Of a DNA stretch of 64,000 nt, positions 26,106 to 35,337 are shown piece after piece (the stretch's first letter is position 1; every line of letters starts with the position of its first letter). The DNA is from Dokdonia sp. Hel_I_53. Lineage in GTDB: Bacteria; Bacteroidota; Bacteroidia; Flavobacteriales; Flavobacteriaceae. The stretch lies in the NCBI RefSeq assembly GCF_007827465.1, contig NZ_VISL01000001.1:253001-317000 (forward strand), in the 5' to 3' direction. Below the pieces are notes generated by a model. That model did no database searches. It was not told where the DNA came from and worked only from the letters and a program-made list of their open reading frames with translations. The position numbers and the translations under genes were made by a program.

Positions 26106-27263
26106 ATGCCTTTGCAAACATTAGACACCAACACCGCACTTTTTGAAATAGATCAAAATATTAATAAATTAGTGCGTGATATTGAGTTGCTTACGTACCT
26201 TAACCCTATCAACATTGAGAATGAGAAAAAACGTTTTTTTGCGTCAAAATATTCTGAGAACCCAATATTTAAATACCGAAAGCTCAAATTCAGTCCTTAT
26301 AAATTACAGCGCAAGTTTTTTAATCAAAGATTAGAGCATATAGAAGATGAGGAGATACGATTACTATATCGAGATATTATCTATGAATATTCTGGATTAA
26401 TACAGTGTATAGAATCTATAGGTAAGGGTAAACAATTTTATTATAATTCGCTCAGAGTCTTTGGAACTCCAAAAGAAAAAGATGTTGAGAATGCAAGATT
26501 TATATTACACTTTGGAGATGATGATGGTGATGCAGATTTTGTAGCACAATATAGTGCAGACGATGCGCAATCGTATTTTGAAGACTTTGGTAAGCGTTAT
26601 GACTTTGATTTTAATATAAAACAAAGCACTAATATCGCAGCTGCGGCCATGGTGCTTAACTCTTCAGACACTTTGGTTCTTAAAAAATTTCATAAATATT
26701 CTGATAATCAAATCAAGGTATTAGCAAATCATGAAATAGGCGTACATGTAGTAACAACAAAAAATGGTAAAAGTCAACCCTTAAAAATTTTTTCAAACGG
26801 GTTTGTAAACAACACAGAAACCCAAGAAGGCCTTGCAGTTCTTAGTGAATATATGAGTAATAATCTCACGATGCGTCGTATGAAAGAACTAGCGCACCGA
26901 GTAATCGCTGCAGATAGTCTTATTAAGGGATATAACTTTGCAGATACATTTGACTTATTGTTCAATCAATACAAGGTAGATCGAGATACTGCCTGGCAAA
27001 TAACATTAAGAGTACATCGTGGAGGTGGTTTTACAAAAGATTTTTTATACCTCACAGGTTTAAAAAAAGTATATGATTTTTATCAAGAAGGTCAAGATCT
27101 TGGGGTTTTACTTACAGGAAAAGTATCTTTAGAAAACGCATCTATTATTGACAAAATGATAGCGATGGGGCTTGCTAGGCCCAGTCAATTTATAACTGAT
27201 TCATTTAGTGAAAATTTAAACACTAATAAGAAACTAGATTTTATACTCCGTAACCTCAAATAG
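26106..27263 (+). CDS. QEGLA-motif (DUF1704) zincin-like metallopeptidase
   Basis: 385 residues. HEIGVH at 209-214 is the HExxxH zinc motif of this family, and QEGLA at 240-244 supplies the third ligand Glu. These proteins are called flavohemoglobin expression-modulating QEGLA motif proteins; their fold is related to eukaryotic tyrosine carboxypeptidases of the MATCAP type (known of the family, not visible here). It has no signal peptide, so it is probably cytosolic. It follows the N-formylglutamate amidohydrolase-like gene by 40 bp, completing a run of one bond-forming and two bond-breaking enzymes. The HAD gene follows 7 bp later. Confidence 0.85.
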   Translation: MPLQTLDTNTALFEIDQNINKLVRDIELLTYLNPINIENEKKRFFASKYSENPIFKYRKLKFSPYKLQRKFFNQRLEHIEDEEIRLLYRDIIYEYSGLIQCIESIGKGKQFYYNSLRVFGTPKEKDVENARFILHFGDDDGDADFVAQYSADDAQSYFEDFGKRYDFDFNIKQSTNIAAAAMVLNSSDTLVLKKFHKYSDNQIKVLANHEIGVHVVTTKNGKSQPLKIFSNGFVNNTETQEGLAVLSEYMSNNLTMRRMKELAHRVIAADSLIKGYNFADTFDLLFNQYKVDRDTAWQITLRVHRGGGFTKDFLYLTGLKKVYDFYQEGQDLGVLLTGKVSLENASIIDKMIAMGLARPSQFITDSFSENLNTNKKLDFILRNLK

Positions 27264-27270
27264 ACAATAA

Positions 27271-27954
27271 ATGATCAAAACGATAGCATTTGATGCAGAT
27301 GATACACTTTGGGTTAACGAGACCTATTTTAGAGATGCAGAAGATCAATTTTGTAATTTACTGACAGAATATATTTCGTTTGAAGAGTGTCAAAAGCGAC
27401 TTTTTGAAATGGAATTACGCAACCTTCCATTATATGGATATGGTATTAAACCCTTCTCATTATCACTAATAGAATGTGCCATAGAACTTACAGAGGGTGA
27501 CGTCTCCACAGAGATAATAAGTGAGATAATTGAGATAGGAAAGGCCATGCTCAATGCACCAGTAAATACGCTTGACGGTATTGAAAATGTTTTACAACAA
27601 CTTTCTAAGAAATTTAAACTCGTAGTGGCAACAAAAGGTGACTTACTAGATCAAGAGCGTAAACTTAAAAAATCTGGGCTGGCATCTTACTTTCATCATA
27701 TAGAAGTAATGTCAGATAAACAACCAGAAAATTATACTAAACTTGTAAATCATTTAGACATAGAGCCCTCATCTTTTTTGATGATTGGGAATTCACTCAA
27801 ATCAGATGTAATTCCGGTACTTGAAATTGGTGCACATGCGTTTCATATTCCATTTCATACCACTTGGGCACACGAGACAGTAGATTTTGAAGTTAAGCAC
27901 GAGCTTTTTAAATCCTTTGATAGTGTAGAGGATATTTTAAATGATTTAATGTGA
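27271..27954 (+). CDS. HAD-superfamily hydrolase
   Basis: 227 residues. Motif I is IAFDADDTLW at 5-14 (Asp nucleophile and Asp two residues on), motif II is VVATKGD near 123, and motif III/IV is a Lys followed by MIGNSLKSDVIP near 171. The helical cap between about 17 and 95 places it in the type C1 phosphoglycolate phosphatase/haloacid dehalogenase-like group. The AFDADDTLW form is common to a flavobacterial subgroup of unknown substrate. It starts 7 bp after the QEGLA gene, so it may share that transcript. Confidence 0.85.
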   Translation: MIKTIAFDADDTLWVNETYFRDAEDQFCNLLTEYISFEECQKRLFEMELRNLPLYGYGIKPFSLSLIECAIELTEGDVSTEIISEIIEIGKAMLNAPVNTLDGIENVLQQLSKKFKLVVATKGDLLDQERKLKKSGLASYFHHIEVMSDKQPENYTKLVNHLDIEPSSFLMIGNSLKSDVIPVLEIGAHAFHIPFHTTWAHETVDFEVKHELFKSFDSVEDILNDLM

Positions 27955-27962
27955 CTTACAAG

Positions 27963-27982
27963 TACGCTTTCGCGAAAGCGTA
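27963..27982. repeat. Iterated palindrome, intergenic, 20-bp symmetric form
   Basis: TACGCTTTCGCGAAAGCGTA, located 8 bp after the HAD stop and 24 bp before the thioesterase start. Confidence 0.97.
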
Positions 27983-28006
27983 TCACCCTATATTAAAATA
28001 ACAGCT

Positions 28007-28399
28007 ATGAACTTTCACACGAGAAAATGGATTAAACCAGAAGATTTAAACCCAAATGGAACACTATTTGGCGGTCGATTGTTACAATGGATAGATGAAG
28101 AAGCAGCATTGTATGCTATCATACAATTAGAAAACCCGCGTACGGTAACTAAATATATGAGCGAGATTGATTTCCGTGCCAGCGCAAAGAAAGGTGATAT
28201 TATTGAAATAGGTATAGAAGTCACAAAATGGGGAACGGCATCATTAACTTTAAAGTGTGAGGTTCGAAATAAGATGACTCGCGAAATTATTATCACTGTA
28301 GATCGTATTGTTATGGTGGGTCTTGATGAGAAGGGTAACTCTAAACCACATGGTAAAACACAAGTTGAGTTTGTGCGTGATCGCTTAGGGGAATCCTAA
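28007..28399 (+). CDS. Acyl-CoA thioesterase, hotdog fold (YciA/BFIT-like)
   Basis: 130 residues. The hotdog signature is PNGTLFGGRLLQWIDEEAAL (residues 17-36), where the Asp/Glu in the central helix acts in catalysis. SEIDFRASAKKGDIIEIG follows as the central strand. Such enzymes hydrolyse acyl-CoA esters in the cytosol, controlling free CoA and acyl-CoA levels. The chain-length preference is not visible. It follows the HAD gene with only a palindrome copy in the gap. Confidence 0.88.
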   Translation: MNFHTRKWIKPEDLNPNGTLFGGRLLQWIDEEAALYAIIQLENPRTVTKYMSEIDFRASAKKGDIIEIGIEVTKWGTASLTLKCEVRNKMTREIIITVDRIVMVGLDEKGNSKPHGKTQVEFVRDRLGES

Positions 28400-28439
28400 G
28401 ATGTGATTACTTTATATTATACTTTACTACTAGAAATTC

Positions 28440-28447
28440 TAATTTTG
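28440..28447 (+). promoter_or_regulatory. Candidate -7 promoter element of the zinc metalloprotease gene
   Basis: TAATTTTG matches TAnnTTTG, 81 bp before the ATG at 28529, which implies a leader of about 75 nt. No clear TTG at -33. Confidence 0.3.
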
Positions 28448-28528
28448 ACTCACAATGTTAACATTATCTAAATCTCAAGTAGCTAGCAGTACCAATTATT
28501 ACTTTCTAAACAATTGATATCAAATTTT

Positions 28529-31024
28529 ATGAGACATCTACTTACTTTAAGCTTACTGGTTCTTTTTTTAGTCCCTAATTATACCTTAGCGCAACGTAAA
28601 AAGAAAAGAAACAAAGAAAATACAAAGGCTGAGGTATTAACCAATAAAAAGGACATAAGTAAAGATGCAATACAACCTTACGGTAAGGTAATCACAAAGG
28701 AAGCAGTATCTGATTCTGGTTTATTTATTGTTCATAAAATAAAAAATAATTTTTTCTACGAAATTCCATTTTCTCACCTTCAAAAAGATATGCTGTGGGT
28801 AACCCGTATTGCTCAGATCCAAAATGGTCTAGGTGGAGGGTACTTAAACGCTGGATCCAAAACAAATGAACAAGTAGTGCAATGGAAACGTTTTCAAGAT
28901 AAAATTTTATTAAAAATTAAATCTTATGCTAATATTGCAGATAGTACTAAGGCTATACGTACTTCCGTAAATGTAAATAATTACGAGCCTACTCTATTTG
29001 CATTTGACATAAAAGCATTTAACAATGATTCAACCTCTGCGGTTATTAAGGTCACAAAACTTTTTAACACAGATGTGAAGGCTATAAGTGGTTTAACAGC
29101 TCGTGTACGGAAAGAATACAAAGTAAAGAAACTAGATGCCTCACGGAGTTTTATTCATTCTGTAAAATCTTTCCCTCAGAATATAGAAGTAAAACAAGAT
29201 TTTACATATCAGGCTTCAGAACCTCCTACAGAAAGAAATGCAGAGAGTATTAGTTTACAAATTAATCAATCAATGGTTTTATTACCAGAAGAACCGATGC
29301 AGCCTAGATTGTATGATCCGAGGGTTGGATTCTTTACCGTAAATCAATATGATTATGGAAGCGACGCTTTAAAAGCAGATAAAAAAACGTACATCCGTCG
29401 TTGGCGATTAGAACCTAAAGATAAAGAGGCCTATAGAAGAGGTGAGTTAGTAGAACCTATAAAACCCATTGTTTATTATTTAGATCCAGGAACTCCAGAA
29501 AACCTTAAAGAATATATCAAGCAGGGCATTGAAGACTGGCAAAAACCTTTTGAAACAGCAGGGTTTAAAAATGCTATTATAGCAAAAGATGCTCCAACTC
29601 TTGAAGATGATCCAGATTTTAGTCCTGAAGATATTCGATATTCTGTAGTACGCTATGTAGCAAGCACTACTCGTAACGCTGTAGGTCCAAGTGTATCTGA
29701 TCCTAGGAGTGGAGAAATTATAGAAAGCGATATTATTTGGTATCATAACCATTTGCGCAGCTATAGAAACAGGTATCTTTTAGAAACAGGGGCTGCAAAC
29801 CCTAGTGCACGCACCTTAGATACTCCAGCAGAAGAAATAGGGGAGATGATGCGTATGGTTATTGCACACGAAGTAGGGCATGCCTTAGGTTTCCCTCATA
29901 ATATGGCAGCCAGCTACGCTTATGATGTTGAGTCTTATAGGGACGGAGCATTTACACAAGAAAACGGAATTGCCGCTAGCATTATGGATTATGCACGGTA
30001 CAATTATATTGCGCAGCCAGAAGACACAAATATTAGGTTTATTAGACAGATGGGACCTTATGATCACTACGCAACAAACTGGGGCTATCGCTGGATTCCT
30101 GGAGCAATGACAGCAGCTTCAGAGGAGAAAACTCTCAACCAATGGATACTTGAAAAGCAAGGAGATCCTAAATTTATATTCGGCAGGCAGTCCAGTAGTT
30201 TTGACCCTCAGTCTCAAACAGAGGCAATAGGGGATGACCCTATTAAAGCGAGCACTTATGGAATAAAAAACTTAAGATATGTTGCACAGAATTTAACTAA
30301 ATGGACTTCTGATAAGACAAATGATTATCAAGATTTAGAAGAGCTTTATGGAGAACTTTTGAGTGTATATAGTAGATATATAGGTCACGTAGTTGCTAAT
30401 GTAGGGGGAATTTATGAAAATTTAAAATCACCATCTCAAGAGGGAGTCATCTATAGGCACCAAGATAAAGAAGTTCAAAAAGCTTCCATACAGTGGTTAC
30501 GTAATAATCTTTTTGAAACACCAAACTGGTTAGTGGATCCATCAATTCTACAAAATATAGATCACGCTGGTTATTTTGAAGATGTTCGTCGTATACAATC
30601 TAGATACTTAAATAGATTATTGTCTTTTGATAGAATAGGAAGACTTATAGATGCAGAGACTACTCAATCTCATTTCTATAGTGCTTTAGATATGTTTTCA
30701 GATCTTCGTAAAAGTATTTGGTCAGAAATTAATATAGCCACTTCAGTCGATGTATATCGTCGTAATTTACAAAGATCATATCTCAATAGAATGGAGCATC
30801 TTATGAAAGATGATGGCCCTGAAAGTCGTAGATCGAGACCAGGCTTTGAAGGAAGACTTAATTATGATGTTGCTGCTTCTGATGTGAGACCTATCGTTAG
30901 GGGTGAATTAAAGGTACTCCGTAATCAATTGAGGTCTGCTCGTAATACGTCAGTTAATACAATTACAAAGTACCACTATAGTGATGCTATAGCAAGAATA
31001 GATCGCTTATTAGATCCCAAATAA
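28529..31024 (+). CDS. Secreted zinc-dependent metalloprotease (DUF5117/DUF5118 type)
   Basis: 831 residues from ATG at 28529; the frame extends to a TTG five codons earlier, which I reject because the Met-Arg-His start gives a proper signal peptide (core LLTLSLLVLFLVP, cleaved near LAQ). The zinc motif HEVGHALGFPHN starts at residue 447 and matches HExxHxxGxxH of metzincins, with a following SIMDYARYNYIAQ Met-turn. The preceding YYLDPGTPENLKEYIKQGI block and the N-terminal beta-domain are typical of this large Bacteroidota family. It is exported to the periplasm or outside; substrate unknown. Confidence 0.9.
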   Translation: MRHLLTLSLLVLFLVPNYTLAQRKKKRNKENTKAEVLTNKKDISKDAIQPYGKVITKEAVSDSGLFIVHKIKNNFFYEIPFSHLQKDMLWVTRIAQIQNGLGGGYLNAGSKTNEQVVQWKRFQDKILLKIKSYANIADSTKAIRTSVNVNNYEPTLFAFDIKAFNNDSTSAVIKVTKLFNTDVKAISGLTARVRKEYKVKKLDASRSFIHSVKSFPQNIEVKQDFTYQASEPPTERNAESISLQINQSMVLLPEEPMQPRLYDPRVGFFTVNQYDYGSDALKADKKTYIRRWRLEPKDKEAYRRGELVEPIKPIVYYLDPGTPENLKEYIKQGIEDWQKPFETAGFKNAIIAKDAPTLEDDPDFSPEDIRYSVVRYVASTTRNAVGPSVSDPRSGEIIESDIIWYHNHLRSYRNRYLLETGAANPSARTLDTPAEEIGEMMRMVIAHEVGHALGFPHNMAASYAYDVESYRDGAFTQENGIAASIMDYARYNYIAQPEDTNIRFIRQMGPYDHYATNWGYRWIPGAMTAASEEKTLNQWILEKQGDPKFIFGRQSSSFDPQSQTEAIGDDPIKASTYGIKNLRYVAQNLTKWTSDKTNDYQDLEELYGELLSVYSRYIGHVVANVGGIYENLKSPSQEGVIYRHQDKEVQKASIQWLRNNLFETPNWLVDPSILQNIDHAGYFEDVRRIQSRYLNRLLSFDRIGRLIDAETTQSHFYSALDMFSDLRKSIWSEINIATSVDVYRRNLQRSYLNRMEHLMKDDGPESRRSRPGFEGRLNYDVAASDVRPIVRGELKVLRNQLRSARNTSVNTITKYHYSDAIARIDRLLDPK

Positions 31025-31148
31025 ATCATCTAATTTCAACAAATCAAATTCCGTTATAGAGAAGATGTTTTTATCTTGAGGGATTTCAAGATAGAGAACA
31101 AGACAAAGCATAATTATTAATCGAAGAATCATCCTAAAGGTGACGCAA

Positions 31149-31184
31149 AAAAAATACCGATCACAACGTGGATCGGTATTTTGA
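31149..31184. terminator. Bidirectional terminator between the metalloprotease and BNR genes
   Basis: AAAATACCGATC at 31151-31162 pairs perfectly with GATCGGTATTTT at 31171-31182 around an 8-nt loop. Its A-run on the left gives a T-run for the minus-strand gene ending at 31204; it may also serve the plus-strand protease gene. Confidence 0.9.
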
Positions 31185-31203
31185 TAAGTAATAGTTATTT
31201 ATA

Positions 31204-34200
31204 CTATTCTTGACTATCGATAAAGGATTCTTTGGTTTTGAATTGAACTTTTTCTAGTTCATTTTTATTAAGATACTTTTGGAATTTAGCAAGCGGTTTC
31301 GATTTTATTTTTTCAAATTCTTCTTTTGCCTTAACAAATCTTTGCGTTAAGAGATTAATATTATCTCTTTGGGCGGCACTAGGCGCTTCGAAATTAGAGG
31401 CAACATCACTGTAGATTGTACTTAATTTCTCTCTTAATTGTGGTGGTGCTGTTCCTACATAATTATCGCCAGTAGTGACAACTAATGTATTTTTAAGAGC
31501 CGTAAGTTCATTAATAAGTGGCTGTGCAGTCTTTATAGCTTTGGTATTATTTTTAATCGCATTTGTGGCTTTCTCATTAATATGATCAATTTGATATACC
31601 ATATATGCCAGATCTTCTTGAATCTCAAACAATTCCTTGCTGGTTTTGTATTGTTCTATGCGCTCTGTATCTGTAATGAATGATTTTGGATCATTTTTAA
31701 TCTCAAAGGTAGTCTCATAAGTGTCTTTTCCTTTTTTGAGAACAGCTTTATACATTCCCGCAGGAGCTCTTACGGAAGTAAATCCTCCAAAAGCAAATGT
31801 TTTTGCAGCTGCAAGCTTTGGGCTTTTGGTAGTATAGTTCCATGAAACTATGTTAATACCCTTTGATTTACCAGGAGCTAAACTCGTGACTGTATTTCCA
31901 TCCATATCTTGAATTTCTAAAGTCATTTTGCCAAAGGTGTGACGCTTTTTAAGATAATACTTAATCTTAGCCGCTGTTCCTGGATTAGGACCTACAAATT
32001 CCAATTCTGTTGCATTACTACCAAATCCACCTTCTTCTACCATTACACCAGTTTTTGTGTCAAAGAAGTAAACATCCTTTTCTAAAATTTCTGGTTTAAT
32101 AGCTCTAAGAATACTAATGTCATCAATAATAATAACACCGCGACCGTGAGTTCCAGCTACAAGATCATTAGTTTTCTTTTGTAAATCAAGAAAATGAACC
32201 GCGGTAGGAGGAAAGTTGTTTGTAAACTGAGACCAGTTTGCACCTCCGTCTACTGTGATATATAATCCCTTTTCTGTTCCTAAAAACAATAGATTTTCAT
32301 TTTTATAATCTTCTTGAAGATTACGCGCAAATATTGGAATGTCTTCAGTTACGATACTCTTCCAGCTTGCTCCATAATCTGTAGTTTTATAGACATAAGG
32401 TTTCATATCTCCGCGTGCGTGTCCTTCAAAAACTGCATATGCGGTTCCCTCACCATGAACAGAAGCTTCAATATGATACACCCATGTGTTTGCTGGAAGT
32501 TCTGGCACGTTTGTGACTACATTATCCCAGGTAAGACCACCGTCTTTTGTTACTTGGACGTTACCATCATCAGTTCCTACCCAAATAACATTTTCATTGA
32601 CTGGAGATTCTGCAATCGTGAAAATAGTTGTATGTGTTTCTGCTCCAGAATTATCTGCGCTAAGACCACCAGAATTTTTTTCTTGCTTTGCAGGGTCATT
32701 TGTCGTTAAGTCTGGAGAAATTACCTTCCAAGTATCTCCCATGTTTTCACTTACATGTAAAAACTGGCTACCCATATAAAAGCGATCTGGCTGGTGTACA
32801 CTAGTAGCCATAGGAGGATTCCAGTTAAAACGTAAATCTGCACTTCCTTTTGCAGGTAATGGTTTTACATTCTTAGTATAATTGCGCTCCATATCATAAC
32901 GCCAGACGTTATCTGCACCTTGCATTTCAGAATACAAAATCTCTTTTGTAGGGTGGGGTAATACACGGAAACCATCACCTACTCCTACACGCACCCAGTC
33001 CCGTGCCTCTATACCTCCTGGAGAAGCAGAAGGTCCGTACCAAGAACCATTATCTTGCAGTCCGCCATATATTCTATATGGTTCTGCATTATCAACACTT
33101 ATTTGATAAAACTGCGAAAGTGGAAGGTTAGAAACAATTTCCATTGTAGTACCACCATTCCAAGTACGATATACTCCTCCATCTGTTCCTACATGCATAA
33201 CGTCAGAATTATTGATATCAAAGACAATATCATGTATGTCTGAGTGCATATTCCCTAAACTTTTAAAAGTGTTACCACCATCCCTTGAGATAGAACCACT
33301 TAATCCACCTTTTACAATGACATCAGGATTTCGGGGATCTACAACGATTCTTGAAAAATAAAATGGACGTACTGTTAAAGAAAAATCTCCATTGGTTTTT
33401 ACCCAGTTAGCTCCACCATCTTCAGATCGATAGAGACCTTTATCCTCATCTTGTTCTGATTCTATTACTGCATACACAATATTTGGACTCGAGGGAGCAA
33501 CGGCTACCCCTATACGCCCTAATTTTCCAGAAGGAAAACCATTATGAATTTTTTTCCAATTAGCCCCACCATCTAGCGATTTGTAGAGTCCAGAATTGAT
33601 ACCTCCAGAATTAAAGTCCCAAGCTGTACGTCTATGCTCCCACATAGAGGCATATAGAATATCTGGGTTTGATGGATCCATTAAAAGATCTGCAACTCCA
33701 GTTTTTTCATTTACGTATAAAATTTTATTCCATGTCTTACCTCCATCTATGGTTTTGTATACCCCACGGTCTTCGCTATCACTCCAAAGTGCTCCTAACA
33801 CCCCAACATATACAATATTTCCGTCTTTAGGATGTATTTCGATACTTGCAATGCGTTCACTATTTTCAAACCCTTCAATTTTCTCCCAGTTAGACCCGCC
33901 GTCGGTAGTGCGATATAATCCATCTCCTACAGAAACAGAGTTACGAGTCCATATTTCACCTGTACCGACCCAGATTGTCTGGTCAGGATCATTAGGATCT
34001 ACAGCCACTTGTCCTATGGACTGTATATAGTCATCAAAGATAGGCGAGTAGCTGGCCCCACCATCTTGTGATTTCCAAACACCGCCACCCGCAGTACCAG
34101 TGTAAATAATTTGGGAATTTGTAGGATGTGTTTCCATATCGATAATACGTCCAGACATTAATGCAGGCCCAATCTGCCTAGCGGTGATATCACCAAATAG

Positions 34201-34290
34201 TTCTTTACCCTTAAGCGCAATCTCTTGTGCCTGTAGGGGAATTGATAATGATGCCATGCATAAGCATAGCCACAGATGTTTTGTTTTCAT
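31204..34290 (-). CDS. Secreted BNR/Asp-box (sortilin/VPS10-like) beta-propeller protein
   Basis: 1028 residues. The signal peptide (1-21) ends at LQAQ. From about 30 to 720 there are many Asp-box repeats of the form S-x-D-G-G-x-x-W, for example KSQDGGASY, RTTDGGSNW, KTIDGGKTW, KSLDGGANW and RSEDGGANW, building one or two beta-propellers as in sortilin/VPS10 and BNR sialidase-like proteins. The sialidase catalytic Arg/Glu/Tyr set is not obvious, so a glycosidase name would be over-annotation. The C-terminal 300 residues hold a beta-sandwich and an alpha-helical tail rich in Lys/Glu. Probably a surface or periplasmic binding scaffold. Confidence 0.83.
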   Translation of the reverse strand: MKTKHLWLCLCMASLSIPLQAQEIALKGKELFGDITARQIGPALMSGRIIDMETHPTNSQIIYTGTAGGGVWKSQDGGASYSPIFDDYIQSIGQVAVDPNDPDQTIWVGTGEIWTRNSVSVGDGLYRTTDGGSNWEKIEGFENSERIASIEIHPKDGNIVYVGVLGALWSDSEDRGVYKTIDGGKTWNKILYVNEKTGVADLLMDPSNPDILYASMWEHRRTAWDFNSGGINSGLYKSLDGGANWKKIHNGFPSGKLGRIGVAVAPSSPNIVYAVIESEQDEDKGLYRSEDGGANWVKTNGDFSLTVRPFYFSRIVVDPRNPDVIVKGGLSGSISRDGGNTFKSLGNMHSDIHDIVFDINNSDVMHVGTDGGVYRTWNGGTTMEIVSNLPLSQFYQISVDNAEPYRIYGGLQDNGSWYGPSASPGGIEARDWVRVGVGDGFRVLPHPTKEILYSEMQGADNVWRYDMERNYTKNVKPLPAKGSADLRFNWNPPMATSVHQPDRFYMGSQFLHVSENMGDTWKVISPDLTTNDPAKQEKNSGGLSADNSGAETHTTIFTIAESPVNENVIWVGTDDGNVQVTKDGGLTWDNVVTNVPELPANTWVYHIEASVHGEGTAYAVFEGHARGDMKPYVYKTTDYGASWKSIVTEDIPIFARNLQEDYKNENLLFLGTEKGLYITVDGGANWSQFTNNFPPTAVHFLDLQKKTNDLVAGTHGRGVIIIDDISILRAIKPEILEKDVYFFDTKTGVMVEEGGFGSNATELEFVGPNPGTAAKIKYYLKKRHTFGKMTLEIQDMDGNTVTSLAPGKSKGINIVSWNYTTKSPKLAAAKTFAFGGFTSVRAPAGMYKAVLKKGKDTYETTFEIKNDPKSFITDTERIEQYKTSKELFEIQEDLAYMVYQIDHINEKATNAIKNNTKAIKTAQPLINELTALKNTLVVTTGDNYVGTAPPQLREKLSTIYSDVASNFEAPSAAQRDNINLLTQRFVKAKEEFEKIKSKPLAKFQKYLNKNELEKVQFKTKESFIDSQE

Positions 34291-34385
34291 AAATGTTGGT
34301 TTAAAGATCTAAATATCAGTTATTTAATTGTGCTGTCTTAATTTAATGTTCTTTAGATAACTCTAAGTATTTTCATATAAGAGCC

Positions 34386-34415
34386 AAAAAAATCCCCAGG
34401 TTATGGGGATTTTAC
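34386..34415 (-). terminator. Rho-independent terminator after the LolA-like gene
   Basis: AAAATCCCC pairs with GGGGATTTT around a 7-nt loop; on the minus strand it ends in a T-run and lies 13 bp past the stop at 34428. Confidence 0.85.
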
Positions 34416-34427
34416 TTTTGTTGTGAG

Positions 34428-35183
34428 TTATTGTTTCTCAGGAAACGCAAACATATCATCTGTTACTTCTGGATTAATCTCTATAGATTTAATCATAATC
34501 TCCTGCCCACCAGGCTGACCTTTTGCACCTGCAGTAATTGACATAGGGAAGTAGATACCCTCTACTTCTTGATAATCACTAAGTTTTGTTTGAGAAACCA
34601 TACCTTTCATTGGACCAGAAGAAACCTCTTGCTCTACTACAATAGGTACAAAATTCTCTGTATCAAAATAATAAGTTCCTACAGAAGGTGTTTCTTTCCC
34701 GTCAACCATAATAGGCTCCTTAGTTAATCTAATTTTATAAGTCTCTGTTCCTTCAACTGTTTCTTTTCCTACTAACTCTACTGTATATCCTTTATCTAGA
34801 TAATTTAAAAATGGATCTGCAAAATCATTCATTTCCAATTTTGCATTCGCAGTTGTTTCTGCATCACTTTTTTCGGCAGCCATGGTCATTTGATTGGTAT
34901 TCCACATAGTCTCACCATCAAAAACGCCTTGATAGAACTTCATTCCTTGAAATTCTGCCATTGTCATTTGTTTACCCTCTTTGGTCTGTACCATAGTCAT
35001 AGGAAGTTCCATTCCTTGAACTTTTACAGCCCCTTCAAATTTCAAAGCTTCTAGAGAATTCCAAGCATCAAGACCACCGGTATTTTCAAAATAGTTAGCA
35101 ATAATCTCTTCAGCAGTTTGTGCTTGTGTTGTTGCTACAAATGAGAATATCATTGCAACAACCATAAATTTAATTGTTTTCAT
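34428..35183 (-). CDS. LolA-like outer-membrane lipoprotein-sorting-related protein
   Basis: 251 residues from ATG at 35183. The longest frame extends 57 bp further, but MKTIKFMVVAMIFSFVATTQ gives a normal signal peptide and the extension does not. The mature protein starts with AEEIIANYFENTGGLDAWNS, typical of flavobacterial proteins related to the LolA/LolB fold. It continues as an antiparallel beta-sheet: TMVQTKEGKQMTMAEFQGMK, YTVELVGKETVEGTETYKIR, TYYFDTENFVPIV. A periplasmic hydrophobic-ligand-binding role is inferred from the fold. Its true ligand is unknown and the lipoprotein-sorting label is generic. Confidence 0.72.
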   Translation of the reverse strand: MKTIKFMVVAMIFSFVATTQAQTAEEIIANYFENTGGLDAWNSLEALKFEGAVKVQGMELPMTMVQTKEGKQMTMAEFQGMKFYQGVFDGETMWNTNQMTMAAEKSDAETTANAKLEMNDFADPFLNYLDKGYTVELVGKETVEGTETYKIRLTKEPIMVDGKETPSVGTYYFDTENFVPIVVEQEVSSGPMKGMVSQTKLSDYQEVEGIYFPMSITAGAKGQPGGQEIMIKSIEINPEVTDDMFAFPEKQ

Positions 35184-35337
35184 AGTATTTTTTGTTAATG
35201 TTATATTCTTATGGTTAATTGTAAGACGATTGAAGTCCATGTTTGTTACAAAAAAATATATGAAATTTTAAAAACATGAAAATGAGTATTAAACCTATTT
35301 GTTATATTTTTAATAATTCATCTTTGATTGGAAATTT

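Noticed and set aside
32314..32779. Two plus-strand open frames inside the BNR gene
   Set aside because: They are antisense shadows of the Asp-box repeats, with biased composition and no family features.
31300..34200. Tandem DNA repeats in the BNR gene
   Set aside because: The Asp-box pattern repeats at the protein level only; DNA copies are too diverged to be repeats or a recombination array.
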